A DNA stretch of 61,823 nt, taken from positions 174,001 to 235,823 of the forward strand of contig CAJNDS010000042.1 of assembly GCA_905221605.1 (NCBI GenBank), in the 5' to 3' direction. This stretch comes from Symbiodinium natans (lineage: Eukaryota; Sar; Dinophyceae; Suessiales; Symbiodiniaceae). The notes beneath the pieces were generated by a model, which had not been told where the DNA came from, made no database searches, and worked only from the letters and a program-made list of their open reading frames with translations. Both the position numbers and the translations under genes were made by a program. Positions 44,470 through 58,179 of this stretch are shown here, one piece after another (the first letter of the stretch is position 1; the number at the start of each line of letters is the position of its first letter).

Positions 44470-47400
44470 CCCCCGGGCCAGGCATGGGCCCGAACCAGCC
44501 CGATGGAGAAGCGGGACCTCGGAGGGCACCGGTGTCTCCACACAAATGCAGAAGGCCTCTGAGAGGAAAAGGCCGCCTGCAATGCTGGCCTGCGTCGCCC
44601 TTCAAGCGCAGACCGGAGCATCCAAGCGCAGCCCAGGAGCCAGGGCTTTATTCTGAGCAGGCCGGCGATCAGGCCGACTCCTTCCTGACAGAGGCAGGGT
44701 ACCCCCCTCCCCCCCCCGCCCCACTTGGAAAACTTGAACCAGGACACACCATGGACACACCCCGTGCACCCGACGCGTACAAGGTGACAGTGACCCAGCG
44801 TGTCAGCGGAAAAACGCTGCGAAAACGCTGCGAAAGAAGTGTCTGTGGCTTCGCAGGTGTGCGGAAGTTGGGTGATGTTAACTAAGGTTCCGGCACAGTA
44901 GAAGATGATGATTTCTCAACATCGTCCTAAAACCATCCTCGCTCCCGAATGTGGGCCTACTGCGACTTGCGAAACGAAGCTCCGCGACGCGTCAGGACAA
45001 AAAAAGACGAGGCGCAGACGCAGAGACGCACAGAACAGGACGGGACAGGGCCGGACCCTCCACCTTCAAAGTTCAAGGAGGCCCCGGAAAGGCGCTTCGG
45101 GGCCTGGGCCTCCCTGCCCGGAAAGCTAGAACCATCCTCAAATCGTCCGTGCAAAAAGCGGCGCAAGAAATGCTAGAGGAAGATCCGAGAAAACAGGGAA
45201 GCATGATGTTAGGATGACGATGCGGACCAAGAAGCGAATGACGGGAGGATGACTTCAGGAAAAAGGGGATAGTATGGCTTTAGGATTGTTTAGGATGAAA
45301 ACGAACATTTTGTCTGAACAAACTCATATGATCAGGGGTCTGCTTCCACAGGATTCTAGACCCTAAACTTTAAACTCTTTAGCCCCTGATCATCCCCGAA
45401 CCCCCCTGCGCACCGTGGAGATGAACACGGGGATCTTGTAGTTCGCAGAGGAGATCTTTCGGCGGAGGTCGCGATCGTTTCGGCCCTGCAGGATGGAGGT
45501 GTTTTAGGGCGCAGAAAGATGCGCAAAGCATGCAAATACATGCAAATACATGCAAATACATGCAACTACATGCAAATACATGCAAATACCACGAAGCTCG
45601 AGTTTTCGAGCCCTGGGCCTGGCAGTGTCACTGCAATGAACTACGGCTACTTACGGGCTGAGACGACTCAGATCACAACTCGGGCAAGTTTGACCAGCTG
45701 CGGCGAGCTCAGGTGCCGAACAAGAAGTGCAACGACTGCTACCGGCCGCGCCTTAAACGGCCTGTGCCCGCACATCATGATGTAAAGGATGACCCCACAG
45801 CTCCAAAGGTCGGAGGCGTACGGGACCTCAAGGCGTGGGCAAAGAGCAGAGGGGGGGGGCTCTCACCCGAGATCCTCAACGGCGACTCTGCGGAAAGCTC
45901 TGCCCTGTGACGGAAGCTGCAATCCGGTGCCAGCTGGGGGCGCCGCACACCTTCTGCCTCGGAAAGCCACACAGCAGACAACAGCATACAACAGCATAAC
46001 CAGAACGGCTGCTTCTCAGATTGTCAGTATAGCTCCACAACGAACTCGAAAGACAATGGTTAACATCACCGTTGCCACTCGCTCAGGTTTTGGGAGAAGG
46101 CCCTTCTCATCAAAGCTGAACCCCCGCCGTGCCTTGTAGAACTTCTGGGGCCGCGTACTCCGGGGTCCCCCCCGTTGTTGTGATCCGCGTTTCCCTGCGG
46201 CTCCAGGAAGGTGGCTTGGGCTTGTAGCTGTGCATTCCAGGGTGCGTGGTGGATGTTCGTGCAGGCTTGACAGCTTCCATGTCGAGTGCCCAGAGTGCCC
46301 AGTGTGCGCCCGAGTCCTCTAGAATTTATAATCGAAGTGTTGGGAAGCTCCACTGGCTTTGGCGGCCTAAGGCTCCTCAAACACTGAGTGCCCCGGCCCA
46401 GGCTCGAGTGCTGTGCTCAGGCCGAAATCCGCGATCTTGACATTCCGCTCCTCGTCCAGGAGGAGGTTCTCGAGCCTGGGTCCCGTGAACGGTAGACCAG
46501 CATTCCGTCTACCTGTGAAGCGCTGTCCCGGCCCGTGCGTCTCCCGTTGTCATGCCCTGCTGGAGGTCGGCCGGTGCGCGCTCGTCTCGTGTGTCAAAAC
46601 GGCCCCTACCCCACCCCACATTCCCCACTGTCCGCCAACCGAGCGAGCGAAAACTTGAAAGAGCCGTGGCTGCTCTCAAGCTCAAGAGGAGAGTAGGCCG
46701 ACACCAACGTTGCGGGAAATGAATCTACAAAAACGGCATAAGCCCGTGCAGATGATGGGATGCTTTGGGAAGGGGGCGGCAACCAGAGATCCAAAAGACA
46801 GTGCGACATCACAAGCAGTCTTCAGGCTCCGAGTGCGCTGCTTGAGGTCTCCGTGCACGACGTTCGCGGCGTGAACCTTGCAACGTGAACTCTTCTCAGG
46901 AGGCCTTCCGTACCCAATGCTCATGATAAAAAACCGGTCTTGTCTGATGTTCCTCCCGAGCATGTGTTATACAATGCAAGGGGGCAGCCAGCTGCTTCAC
47001 GCTGCTCCCAGCCCACAATGTAAACCCCAAACTGCTGCAGAACGAAATGCAGAACCGAAATACGATCCCACAATGTAGCTGCGCGCATGGCAAGGGCCTC
47101 TGCGAGGCCGGCAATGATTTGCCGGAAGAGGCGGCGGGCCTGCCGCAAGCCACGTTTGGTTGTTGGAAGAAAGGCTCTCTACTTCCAAAATAAGCGCCCG
47201 AGATGTTCTCTGGAGCGGGGCGCGAAGTCTAGAGGGATGCTCACAGAGAGAGCTGGGTGCCTCATCGGTGTAAAGACTACGATTGCGACACACAACTTTT
47301 GTTGCGCACCTCTGGTTCGTCGAGGCGCCGCTGCTTGCGGACATATTCAAACATGTCCCCACCGCATGCGTACCTGACAAGAGGAGCGCCAACGCAGCAT

Positions 47401-47548
47401 ACACGAAATCCGAAAGTTCCGGAACCTTGCGGAAAGCTGCAATCAGGCAGGGTTACGCATGTCCAGACTGCAAAACAAATTCACCGGTGAGGCACTCCAT
47501 GATGACAAACGTTCGACAGCGCGTCGAAATCGTCTCATGCATCTTCAC
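44470..47548 (-). CDS. Ser/Thr protein kinase, CAMK/SNF1-like (copy B)
   Basis: Exons: 47548-47496, 47373-47310 (YACGGDMFEYVRKQ), 47139-47098 (ARRLFRQIIAGL), 46876-46842 (VVHGDLK), 46475-46404 (LENLLLDEERNVKIADFGLS), 46194-46122 (GGTPEYAAPEVLQG), 45826-45752 (DLWSCGVILYIMMCG), 45485-45414 (KISSANYKIPVFIS), 44684-44641 (GLIAGLLRIKP) and 44517-44470 (SRFSIGLVRAHAWPG). The frame stays open across all junctions; every acceptor is AG|G, and five donors are GC. The kinase transfers phosphate from ATP to Ser/Thr. HGD replaces HRD, so activation-loop phosphorylation may not control it (typical of non-RD kinases). This copy is uninterrupted and is the most likely functional one of the A/B pair. The ATP-binding N-lobe exons upstream of 47548 were not identified. 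Confidence 0.78.
45530..45589. repeat. 10-bp tandem repeat ATGCAAATAC x6, unit B
   Basis: Same array as 14324-14383, in the same kinase intron; copy number is identical. Confidence 0.8.
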
Positions 47549-50024
47549 CTGATCAATGACACTGGCTGCGTCGATGAGGAGACCCCGCTACAATCTCGAG
47601 CATGTGCGTTCATGTCAAAACCCTTCAAAAAGATGCAACTCCTTCTTATTTGCGTTTACCTTCCTCTACTACCTTACAGAAATCTCGCGTGGATCCAGAG
47701 CAGTGTGTGTGGCACAGCTCAAACCGAACAATGTCCACGCGAGCGTGCGTGCCTGCGTGCCTGAACGCCTGCCTGCGTGTGTGCCGTTTCTAAAGCATCT
47801 GACATGTCTCGAAGCAAGGCAACAACTTCTTCGCCGTAATCCGCATGAAGCTCGCTGTGTGATAAGGCTCAGGAGCGCAAAAGGCTGTACTCTGCCAAGG
47901 TGCCTCACGTCTGCATCAATGAATCCAAATACGTGTATGTACACAAAATACCATAAATACCATGTACATAAAACTGAGGACGTCTGTGCTTCGCAACCTG
48001 CGACTGGACAAGCGCTAAGCCAATGACACCCTGCGAGCACATAGCTTTCAACGCCTTTTCTTTCAAAGGCCTGCTTACAGGGACCTGACTAAGTCATGCC
48101 TTGGTCATGCCCGGGAGGCCTTTCCCCAAGTAGGCGCTTGATTCCAGACACAAGTCATGCCCGAGGCCCTTCCCCCAACTAAGCGCAAACGCCAAAGATG
48201 CATTTAATATTGCGCTTAGAAGTTTGGGGCCTGCTCGCCGAGGCCTTCACGATGAAAAAAAACGTTTTGGGGGAGTTCTAGTCTTGGACCCCCCCCCCCT
48301 GTGACCCCCCTGAAAAACGCCCGAGCAAACATGTTTTGCGTCTGGTTGAACGATACCCTGTCCTAGATGTGTAAATGGGGTTGAACGATACCCTCGAGTT
48401 CGATTTGAAGCCACATGCCGATCAAAATCGATGTGGCATGAAGGATTCAAACAAGTTGCTGTGCCAAGGGCGAAACAGTTCACCATGTAAGGGCAACAAA
48501 GATATGCTTCAAACTACGTCCTCAGTGACAACGCCCAAACACTGCACTTGCTTGGCGTTTGGATGTTTCCAAGATGTTAAACCAGCAATGAATCGGTTTG
48601 CATGAAAAACCTTGCATTTCCTAGGCGTTTAGGGAAGTGGGCACGACTTTTCGGAAAGCTTTCCCCGAGTGATTGATAGCATACACACAAAAAAAAGTAC
48701 GACTTTCACCACTGCCTGTAGCATGTCAACCGGAGCACCCAGAGAAGCCCCACCCACCACTGGAACTTAAAAACATCGAAGGCTGAACATCGAAAAGCGT
48801 CCACCCTCATCGCCTCATCGCATCATGGCGCATCCCTCAACATCCCAAGAGATTAAAAGAATACACACACAACAACAACATGCGACAGGCATCAACAACC
48901 CAAGGCCCTGGAAAGTCCACTCCCAGGATTTCCAGGGCTGCGGCTATGTGGGGGTGCCAGAAGCGCTTTAAAATCTGCGCCTGTCAGAGAAGAACACCAG
49001 GTCAGGCACTAGAAAAGGGACTGCTGTCGCATGAACTCACCTCGGCGGTCGGTTTGCGTCGCACCCCACACTTGCCCCCCGGTCCTGCCTCGTCTCGCAC
49101 CTTCTTCGCATCGCGCCATGACCGGTTGTGAAAGATCTGGGCGGCGGATCCAGAAAGGCTAAGGGCAACGATACGGCTTTTTGTGCAGGCCTTACAGTTA
49201 CATGAGATGATCGTCCTGAGAAGCATCGCGTGAGAATGCTGCCCATCTCTGCCCATGCACGCCTATACGGCCCGATACCTCCGCCGAGGCCCCAGCTTTC
49301 ACAGCCACAGTCTCATCTGTCGAAATGCGGGTTGCCAGTTTGACCTTTCCGGGCTTCTGGGCTTCGACCATGCAAGACGCATGAAAGCAAAACCCTCAGC
49401 CCTGAGCGGCTACAAGGGCCATATTCCCACGTGGATGAATCCGGATAGGAACGCAAGAGGGATGAGACCAGTGAGCAGGGGTGCAAGCACCTGACATGCT
49501 TTGTTTAGCAGCACGCTCACCCCCCCCCCCTACCCCACCGCGCCTTTGCAAACGAGCCTTCGCCAATCGCGGCCCCTGTTCAGCTGCAGGTAAGGCAAGG
49601 ACATGTGGCAAGCCCAAGAAGCAGCAAAGGCCCCCGCCTAAGGTGTAGTCTCTGAGAGCAGCTGCCTGCGATGCAAAAAATGGAGCCCTGGCCCACCCCC
49701 CCCCGGCTCAACATGAAAAGAAGGTTTTGGGTCATTGGCCGCTACATGTTGTTTGGGGGAGGAACGGTTTTTGCCGACAGGGGGGGGGGGGGGGGGGGGG
49801 GGGCGGGGGAAGTAAACCTCCGCTTAAACAGACTGCACAGGTGTAAAGCGGCAGAGGCCCTCACTTTAATGTAGACTGAAACTGTTGACCCAGCAGGTAA
49901 GAAGCGCTTGTTTGGGGCTCCTTGCGACGAAACCCTGGCTTGCTGCTTCAGTTGTCATAATACTCCTTGTGTGCTTTCTGCTGCTCCTTGTGATTGGTGT
50001 CCTCATGCGTTCTCCACCTTCGCT
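47549..50024. other. Q-block spacer, unit B
   Basis: Equivalent to 28800-31312. It includes the helix-like exon candidate at 47855-47763 (DMSDALETAHTQ) and a 20-plus-base G run at about 49781-49803. No other gene. Confidence 0.4.
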
Positions 50025-50477
50025 TCATGTCATCCTTGATGTCACAACGCTTCCGTTAAGCTTCGACCCCGCAGTCATGTAGACTTGACTTGACCAAATC
50101 TCCATACTGCGGCGAGCAAGCGATCCGAATCGAATGGAAACGGCAATGGGAAGGAAGATGGACACGAAGGATCGAAATGGAGCCCTGGCACAGAACCTTG
50201 AAATTGCAAGCGAGGGAAGCGGAATGCCACTCGTATCACTGTGCGGTGGGGAGGTCCGTCTGAGTTTAAGCCGCAAGCCGAACTTCAAACTGAGCTCCAC
50301 CATGCTCCACCTAAACCCATGCAGCCTATGGCAGCCGCCCCGGCACACACGTTCTTCTTGCATGGCCTGCGGATCTTGGCCTAAACCGACGAGCATCATT
50401 TGCTCCAGTTGCTCAAAGGCCTCAGGCAATGCTTGTGGGACTATGTTCAAGGGCTTGCAAACCACAGCTGCCGGCAC
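50025..50477 (-). CDS. Hypothetical 150-codon ORF, unit B copy
   Basis: Counterpart of 31313-31765 with the same length and no indel (ALPEAFEQLEQMMLVGLGQD kept). The plus strand is also open. No domain recognised; coding status uncertain. Confidence 0.35.
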   Translation of the reverse strand: MPAAVVCKPLNIVPQALPEAFEQLEQMMLVGLGQDPQAMQEERVCRGGCHRLHGFRWSMVELSLKFGLRLKLRRTSPPHSDTSGIPLPSLAISRFCARAPFRSFVSIFLPIAVSIRFGSLARRSMEIWSSQVYMTAGSKLNGSVVTSRMT

Positions 50478-53160
50478 CCGCGGTTGTGGGAACGTGACTT
50501 GGGGGGGACCCTTGGGGGGCTTTGGGCTTTGAAGGGTTTGGGGTGGGAGGGGGTTGCGCTCTCAACATTCAGCCTGAGTCGAGCATAGTCCAGCTGAGGC
50601 GAGCGCCGAGGAGCGGAGGCCTGCCGAAGGGTCAGTCGGGCCACGGTGCACGTTACTCAGCCCTTCTTAGGGGATGGAAACAACATGACACGCATTTCGC
50701 ACAGCGGGGAGGCTTCAGGGGGCGGCTGCAAGCGCGGCACGTCCGGAGGCAAAGGCAGACTGAAAGCACAGAAAGATCCAACTCTGGGGAGTTGCACAAG
50801 CCTCTGACTCATGGTCTTTCTGGGTTCGGTCAGCTACGAACGTGCTTTGAGCATTTTACTCCTGGACCCTCAACCCTGAGGCCCGGCACCTAGCAGAACT
50901 TGCAGCCGGTTCTCAAACGCCACCTTCCAGGCCCCGATGTCCTCCGTGGAGGTTCAGGGCGGGGTCATTTGGCAGGTTGTGCGTCCAGGGTTCAGGGACA
51001 TGCCAGCTCGAATTCTGGGCTCATCTCGCCCTCTTCTCCAGCTCTTGTTTTGTGTCTCAGAAGTTCACCAGTCCCTGAATCCGCGTGAACTGAGATTGTG
51101 CCAGGGCCTCCCTAAAGCTCAAAAAGGTCCAAGCCCCCCCCCCCCACAAAAAAAACAATAAATAAGTAAACAGGAAGACCCCAACCCCTGGCCCTCACCC
51201 AAAACAAAAATGCTCCGTTGTCGGAAGGCTGCAGGCTCCGGCCTTCCGAGGTTTGGAGGCGAGGTGGAGAGCGGCGACCTGGACAGCGGAGCCACAACAC
51301 GGGGGGGGGGGCCCTTCCGGGCGCTCTTTTCAGGGCTTGGGAGGGTTGGAGGGTTGGAGGGCGCGGGATCTACTCCAAACGGTTTTTGGTCCGAGACTTG
51401 GGGTGTGTGGGCCATGGGACTCCTGCTTTGGTCCAAGGCCTGACATGGCCCCGAAGCCCATTTCAGCGGCTTGGGAGTTTTCGAAAGGTCTGGGGTTGAC
51501 AGCCCCTTTCGGCCCTCCTTGTGCTTCGAGCTTTTGGACGTGCTTACAATCGAATCCGATGGCCCTGCTCCTCAGTTGGGACTACGAGTGTAGTCGGATG
51601 CCTTTTGGGCTCGGGCGGGCTGAGGCTGCAGGGACAAACAAGCGCGAAGTGCGCACATGTCCGCGACGAAGGCGCCCGCCGCTGGCTATCTTGACGCAGG
51701 AGCACCCGCTGTATTGGAACCAGGATCAGCAGACGACCCGAATCACCCGCCAAGTGGACACGCCGCACTGAACCCTAATGCTAAACTTCTAAACCCCATG
51801 TTCCGCAGCGGGCGCGCCAGGATGGGTCTCCAGTTGCTCTTGGTCATGTGCAGCTCTCGATTCCTGGCTCAAGACACAGCAGAGCTGTCGAAACTGAGCG
51901 ACAAGACACAACCTCAACCCTGGACCCTTGCAAGGCCCTGAGCCTCCCAAAGCCAGAAGCTTCAACCCTCTAACGCCCCAAAAAGCTCGACACCAAATTC
52001 CGGCCGCCCGAGCAGCTCTAGGGCGCTAAGGACTCGAAGACCCTCTGGGATTTAGGGTGTTTGGCCTGTCACGCCTGCAAGATGTACTCGGTCTTTCGAC
52101 GCTGAAATGAGAGATTGAGTCGCCACAAGTCCGGAAGCAAAAGGTCAGCAGCCTACACTTTGGGGACAGATGGGACAGGGTGCTAGCGCAGCCGGGCGAT
52201 GCGCCTGTGGGCTGCATGGCCGGCTTGGGAAACTTTCCTAGAAGCCTCCACACGACGCATCCCCTATATCCCCCAACCGCAACCGTCCTAAGCCCCCCTT
52301 CGGCGAGGCCCTGAACGCCCCCAGGCAGAAACGTGGCAGCTCGGACCGCCCCAGGAAAACGCTTACGGCTTAGTTCTGGAACTGAACGCGCGGTTGAAGA
52401 ACAGAACTCAGAGACCCGAAAACCCACGCGCGCGGTATGCAGAAGGAGCCTGTCGCTAACAAAAAACACGAGGCTGCTCATGGTGGCTCCTTTTCGCAAG
52501 TGCTCCCTTCAAAAGAGGGTAGTTACTTCTTGTATTTCTGTCAGCGCCCCATTTTCACAGTCTGCCGCCCCTAAACCCAGCAAGCTTCCCCCAAGCCGAC
52601 TGCAAGCTGTCATCAAAAATACACCATGCACTTGCTAAGCCCTTACGCCGACAACACAGAAAACAACCTGATCCGGCCTCCTCTTTGTCGTCGGTCAGGG
52701 CCAGCGCCTGTGTCAACCTTGAAGCCAGGATCTCGGGAATTCAGGGCTTCAAGCTAAGATGAATGGCCGGGCATGTCACCCCAAACTCTTCTGCTCTGCT
52801 TACACACAAGCGCTTCCAGGCAGCAGTTGGCTGACTTCGTCTCCCAGCGCCTGCCAGGACATTGCTTGATGGAGGGTGGAACCCTCACCCCTAAACACCA
52901 AGCCCCCAACCCTGGGTGGACCAGATGGGGCCAAGATACCTCAGAACTGCCCAGCTAAAGCTGCTACGAGGTGCCCCCCCCCCCCCCCCCCCCGTGCCCG
53001 TTGCAAAGTTGGGGAGCACCTCCAAACCCCTACATTCCCAGATCCCAGATTGCCACAAGAGGGCCCTCCCAGCCCAAGGACTGCAAGACCGAACACCGCT
53101 GATGTCCAAGCCAGTTTCAGCAGAATCGGCCCAAAACATCTCCCAACACATCCCAGCACG
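50478..53160. other. Q-block spacer, unit B
   Basis: Equivalent to 31766-34616 but with more indels: about 170 bases containing the MRQICAAAMENVDALL segment are missing, and a C run of about 19 bases (52975-52993) replaces coding-like sequence. No gene. Confidence 0.4.
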
Positions 53161-53373
53161 CACACACACACACACACTCACTCACTCACTCACTCACTCA
53201 CTCACTCACTCACTCACTCACTCACTCACTCACTGACACTCACTCACTCACTCACTCACTCACACTCACTCACTCACTCACTCACTCACACACTCACTCA
53301 CACTCACACTCACACTCGCACTCACACTCGCACTCACCCTCACGCTCACACTCACAAGCACACGCACACTCAC

Positions 53374-53404
<31 letters not shown>

Positions 53405-53412
53405 CCTCTCAG
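53161..53412. repeat. Compound microsatellite, unit B
   Basis: (CA)n then long (CACT)n interrupted by CACA, then (TC)n. Homologous in position to 34617-34868 but with a longer CACT and shorter TC part. Confidence 0.92.
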
Positions 53413-56400
53413 TCATTCACACCTTTTGCACCTGCCTGCGGCTTCCGAAATCGCTTCAAAAGGCGATTCATGGAGAACTTCCTGGATCGGCGCGGGCTTC
53501 GGGCTGAGGGCTTGAGGTTCGGGTTTGGGGTTTGGCTTGCAGTGGAGAGTTCGGGGCGCAGGGCTTCATCGAGGGCCTTCGGGGCAATCGCGGCTCAGGA
53601 GTTCAGGGCCTCAAATGGCTTTACTAGTAAGGAGTGTACAGGCCTTCGACTTCCGAAAAAGTGTTCAGGACGGCGGCGCCTTGGGGCTCCGAGGGTACAA
53701 AATGGCACGATGGGCCAGCAAAGGCCAACCGCTTGAGAGTGGCTTTTGAAACAGAGCTCGGATGTTCTTCTGGTTCGAAGCCTTCTCCCCCCTCCCAAGC
53801 CCTGAAATGCCCTGAACACACTTTCAAGCTTTCAACAAAACCCTGAACTCTCAACCCCCGCCAAACCCTCCCCAAACCCTGCTGCCGTGCGCCTGCTGCA
53901 ACTGCCCAAGACATCCTCCCCAAGCATCCAGGGTTGAGGGGTGCTGTCACGTGGCCCACCTACCCCTGGAATCATGAATCGCTGTTGCAAGCAGCTCCCT
54001 TGCCACGCTTGAGGGCTTAGGTTTAGAGTAAGGATTTAAGGGCCGATTTTCCGCAACACCTCGGGACCCTGTCTCGGCTTGCATGGACAGTACAGCACAG
54101 TCCTGGCCTCTACATTCAACACCCTTTGAGCCCGGAAGCCTACTAGCAAAGCAGCCCTGCACCATGGAAAACGCATGGAGCCCCAAACGTCCCAAACCCC
54201 CTTACCTTCAAGCTCGAATCCCGAAGCGGTTCAAGGACGGGGTTCAAGAAGGGGAGGGGGGCCCCAGGCCTCGTCGAAGTCTGTTGGCGCGAAAAGGCCT
54301 TTGGAGTTTGGAGACTCCCCCCGACCCCGGCCACATGGAATACAGCCCTTTTGCGCTGCGCATTCAGGAGATCTGGCAGAAGAGCGAAACACCTTGGAAA
54401 CACAGGAAACGCTCAGAGGCCCGGTCCGCCACTTGCCGCACTTTCCGTTCCCACCAGGCCGAGTGGCCTCGATTTTGGGCGAGCTTGGGGAGGCTCCAAA
54501 CTGTTCGCGCTCTGGGCTTTCAAGGGGCGATGAGGGGTTTCGGAGAGCTCGGGGGTGCTCTAGCACGGAAGAAGGCCAAAAGCTCCGCCAAGGCCGGCGC
54601 TCCTGCCAAGACTCACCCTGGCCGCATTCGAGGTGTGCGAAACACCAAGCACGAACACCGCAGATCCAACGGACCAGGGCTTGCGGGGTGTTCGGGTGTA
54701 GCAATAGCTTGGGGCTTCGGGATGCTGGTCAGGTCTAGGAAGTTTAGGGTTTAGGGCTAGGGTCCAGCATGGCAGCAACTTCGCTGCCTGGTCCACGCGG
54801 TTGCAAAAATTCTCGACAGCTCCTGCTGCATCGCAGCTGAACTCTGAACGCCTAATTTTACACCCGCAGACTCGCAAATCTCTCGCCTATAGGGCTTTGG
54901 AGCTTGGGGTGCCCACCAGAACCCAAGGCTCGAAAAAATTCTGGAAGCTTGCAAGCAGAACGAGTGCCGGAAGCCTGCATCCAACATTCCACTTGAAAAC
55001 AAAGCAAAACTCCCAAGCCGCCAAAGCTACAATGACCCGGCATCTGTGAAGATGCCACATGCATTTGCCCACCACAGTACAACTACTCAGAAAATCCCAA
55101 ACCCAGCCGAGAACGATCAGACATGTCCTATTCATCCCTGGAATCCGCGTGACTTCGGCTTCGGGGAAATTTGGGGGGCGCTGCTTCGGCCTGCGGGAAG
55201 AGCATCCCGGCCTGGCTCCTGTGGATTTGTGGATTGCTGTCGTTCGGGACAGCAGACGTTCCTACGGCCCAAGAAACTGTTACAGCGGCCAGCTCTTTCA
55301 GAATATACACCGCAGGCGACAAACTTTTCTGTCAGTACAGTCTTACGGGTAGAGTCATGCCACTGTGCAAGCATTTTCTAATCAGACCGGAGAGGTGCGA
55401 GTGCCAATATCCAATGCGACACAGTTTATACTTGCATGAGCACCTGGCAAGAGCATGCTGTAGTGCAGCCAAGCCCAGCACATCGCAGCTGAAGGATGAA
55501 AACACGGGTTTGCAGAATGATGCTGATACAAAGGTCCCCAGGCAAGCGCTAGACCTTAAACCCTCAGCTCTCACAGCCAGCTGACTCTTACTTGTGCCAT
55601 GTGACAAGCTGCCAGTCTGATGCTGCTCGTATGGGCTATACCTCAAACCTGCCACATCGGTAGTGTGTACATTGGCAACTCAAGATAGAGAACGAATCGC
55701 CTGCCAACGTCAATCCCCAACCCCCTCAAAATTCAAAATTCAACCCTTAAATACCCCAAGCCCGAAGGGCGAACACGCGAAATTCCCTGAGACGCGCGGA
55801 ACGTAGACCGGACATGACCGGACCCTGTCGTCGCTAAATGCACAAAACCCCCGGTCCGAGGAGTTTGGGGCAGCTCTCGCCGCACGGCGATCGGCGCGTC
55901 GGCGGCGCATTCGTTGGACGACGCCCTCAGAGACTCGTCTGGGCGTTGGGGGGTGGGGGGGGGGGAGGAGGGCCCGGGGGATGGAGTCAAGGCATGAGAC
56001 ATGGGGTTGCGCACTGCGCACGCCTAACATGATCCAGATTTGTATGCTTCTGTTGTCCGAAGCCCGAGAACCCTCGAACCTTAAACCATCTTAAACCCCT
56101 GAAGCTCCGATCTCTCTTCTCTCTTTGTGAATCGAGGCTTCAAGACACAGCCTGACTTGCCCGGGATGTTCCATTCAACCCGTTGAAACCGACAGCAAAT
56201 CCCTTCTTCTTCCTGGGCTCAGGGTTTGAAGACTTGAACGGCCAGCTCCAAATGCAAAGCCCCACACAGCCGCATAGCCACATAGCCGCATAGCCCCATG
56301 GAGCCGCATGAAAACCCGCAGTCCAAGCCCTAGAAAGCCCAAGCCCTGACGGAACGAAGATCAGCGCCTGTATGCACTGCGCACCCCGGCACCCTGGCAT

Positions 56401-56435
56401 GAAGGGGGCCTGGCGATTGGGGGTTTATAGGGTGT
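53413..56435. other. R block, unit B, largely non-coding
   Basis: Equivalent to 34869-38141 with frequent small indels. About 190 bases present at about 36030-36340 in unit A are absent around 54642. No CDS called. Confidence 0.45.
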
Positions 56436-56777
56436 TCAGAGAGACTGAGCCAGGGATGCTTCTTCAGCTTTCATGACATATGGCCCAACGGCTGCCATAT
56501 CTTTGAGAATCAACGAAAAAGAACGGATGCTTCTTGGAAAAAATGCTGAATCTTGGGGAACTTGTAAGGGCCGGGGTTCAAGATTCGGTCGTAGAATTCC
56601 CAAGGCTTGTAGGGCGTGTATAGGTTCAAAGGCTTGAGATGCCGGGTCCACACGTCTTCAGGCTGGCTAGGAGGACTTGGCTTTTTGAATCCAAAGCGAG
56701 TCAGTCCCAAAGGTTTGCTTGCAACTTGCAACGTTTCCCCGCGGCGCTTCAGCACGACCCTGTCCAGCCATGGAACC
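56436..56777 (-). pseudogene. Conserved terminal exon, unit B, frameshifted
   Basis: The minus strand from an AG acceptor at about 56778 encodes VPWLDRVVLKRRGETLQVAS, EDVWTRHLKPLNLYTPYKPW, EFYDRILNPGPYKFPKIQHF and ASVLFR, then TGA. The distal part (LKDMAAVGPYVMKAEEASLAQSL pieces) continues one frame over. Against the 41.9-kb paralogue the change is one inserted T in CTTTTTCG. This copy preserves the best 5' half; the unit A copy preserves the join. Confidence 0.55.
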
Positions 56778-57386
56778 CTGGAACCCTAAACGAGTGTAAA
56801 CCCCTAACAACTAAAAATGGAAGGTCATGGCCTGCTGCCTTGTGGCCTTGACACGAGCTGAACAAGAATTTGTTGGCTTCGAAGGTTTCAAGCTCGGACG
56901 GACGCGATCTGTGCCTCTTCGTCACGCTGCTGGACCGACATGGCGAAGCAACAGAGCTGTAAAAATTTGGTGTCTGCGGTTGAGGACTCGGTGGTGTTCT
57001 GCAATGTGTTTGAAGACGTCCAGCGGACTATTCAGGCTCATCGCACGTTCTGACGTGCACACAGCTGCACGAAGCTGTACGTTCGAGCCTGGGGCGGTCG
57101 CCAGCGTTTAGAGCACGAGGCTGCACTGTTCAAGCATGCATCTCCGTGCGCTGTCACTGCTGTCACTGGCGCTGCGGGGGAACAGTGCTCGCAGCTGCTT
57201 TTCTGGGAGTTTTTGATCGCAGGAGAACTGGCCTCCTTTGGAGGCGCAACAGCGATCATTGTGCAACCGAAGAAACGGCTAATAAGTCAGCACATCGCCA
57301 CCTGTCAAGATCAGAAAGGGATTGATGGTGTCAGTCGATCCAGGAAGCCAAGCAAGTATAGGTGTTCTGAAGTAAGTTGTTCGTGC
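56778..57386. other. 3' flank linking R block to unit C
   Basis: Contains PLDVFKHIAEHH on the minus strand at about 57040-57000 and a single-arm relative of the palindrome at about 57298-57345. No gene called. Confidence 0.35.
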
Positions 57387-58179
57387 AGAGCCTCAACTTG
57401 AACTGCTTAACCGCGTTCGATTATCGGGACCTTGTGTTGGTCTGAGGAAGCATGTCGCTTGCTCCTGGCCTATCCGGAACAGACAACATCTACTTGCTCA
57501 AGGTGCGAAGGGGCACAAAGATTGCTACGCCCGTTGCTTTCAAGTTCTCTCTGTTGCCCTCGTGCTTTAGCAAATTGAAAATGGCACAGTAGGTTCCCAA
57601 TAATGGTCGGGCACTTCTATGACACTGCAATATGGTCATTCTGCACATTCCGCTCTCTGCAGAAGGGTTCTGGATGGGTGCCATCCCTGAACTTTAAGCC
57701 CGGTGACACTGCCCAAGCAATCACTAGCACTACGGCTACGACGACGACATGTGCACTGCTGCTATAACCTGAATGAACAAAAAAGCGAGGCAACAACCAC
57801 GGGAACCGTATCAACTCTCGCCGGCGGCGACTCCTGTCCACGCGCCAGGCATTCCTGACAGAACGGACAAACGGACCCATTGCCTCGTCTCTGCTGTAAG
57901 GCATCGCTAGGTTTTAGATGTGGCGCGCGCCTCATGAGGCTGCTGCGCCCGGCGTGCCCGGTCTTCGCCTCAAGTGTTCCAAACAGTCTTCCCGAGTCCA
58001 AAAGCCAAAGCCCAAAATGGATTAAGGTCTCAGCGTCCTTCGGCGAGGATTCCTCGATTTGGCGGTACCTCAGCGGAGACAAAGATGCAGCAATTCACAC
58101 GCGGAGGTTCTGGCCGAAAAAGGCCAGGACGTTGGGCCTGAGGTTTTGTGGAGACGAGCGCCTTCCCTTACCACACGGG
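57387..58179. other. 3' region of kinase copy C
   Basis: The minus strand near 58075-58020 reads RYRQIEESSPKDAETLIHFG, a possible kinase-downstream exon. The same place in unit A reads LLRYRRKEALPKDATET. Otherwise no gene. Confidence 0.35.

Larger units (their letters stand above)
39157..57386. repeat. Duplication unit B (18.23 kb), lacks the insertion
   Basis: Head-to-tail copy of unit A. It starts AGAGCTCAACTTGAACTGC and is continuous across CATCACA (46807-46813), where unit A carries the 12.45-kb insertion. It ends where unit C begins with the same starting sequence. Confidence 0.93.
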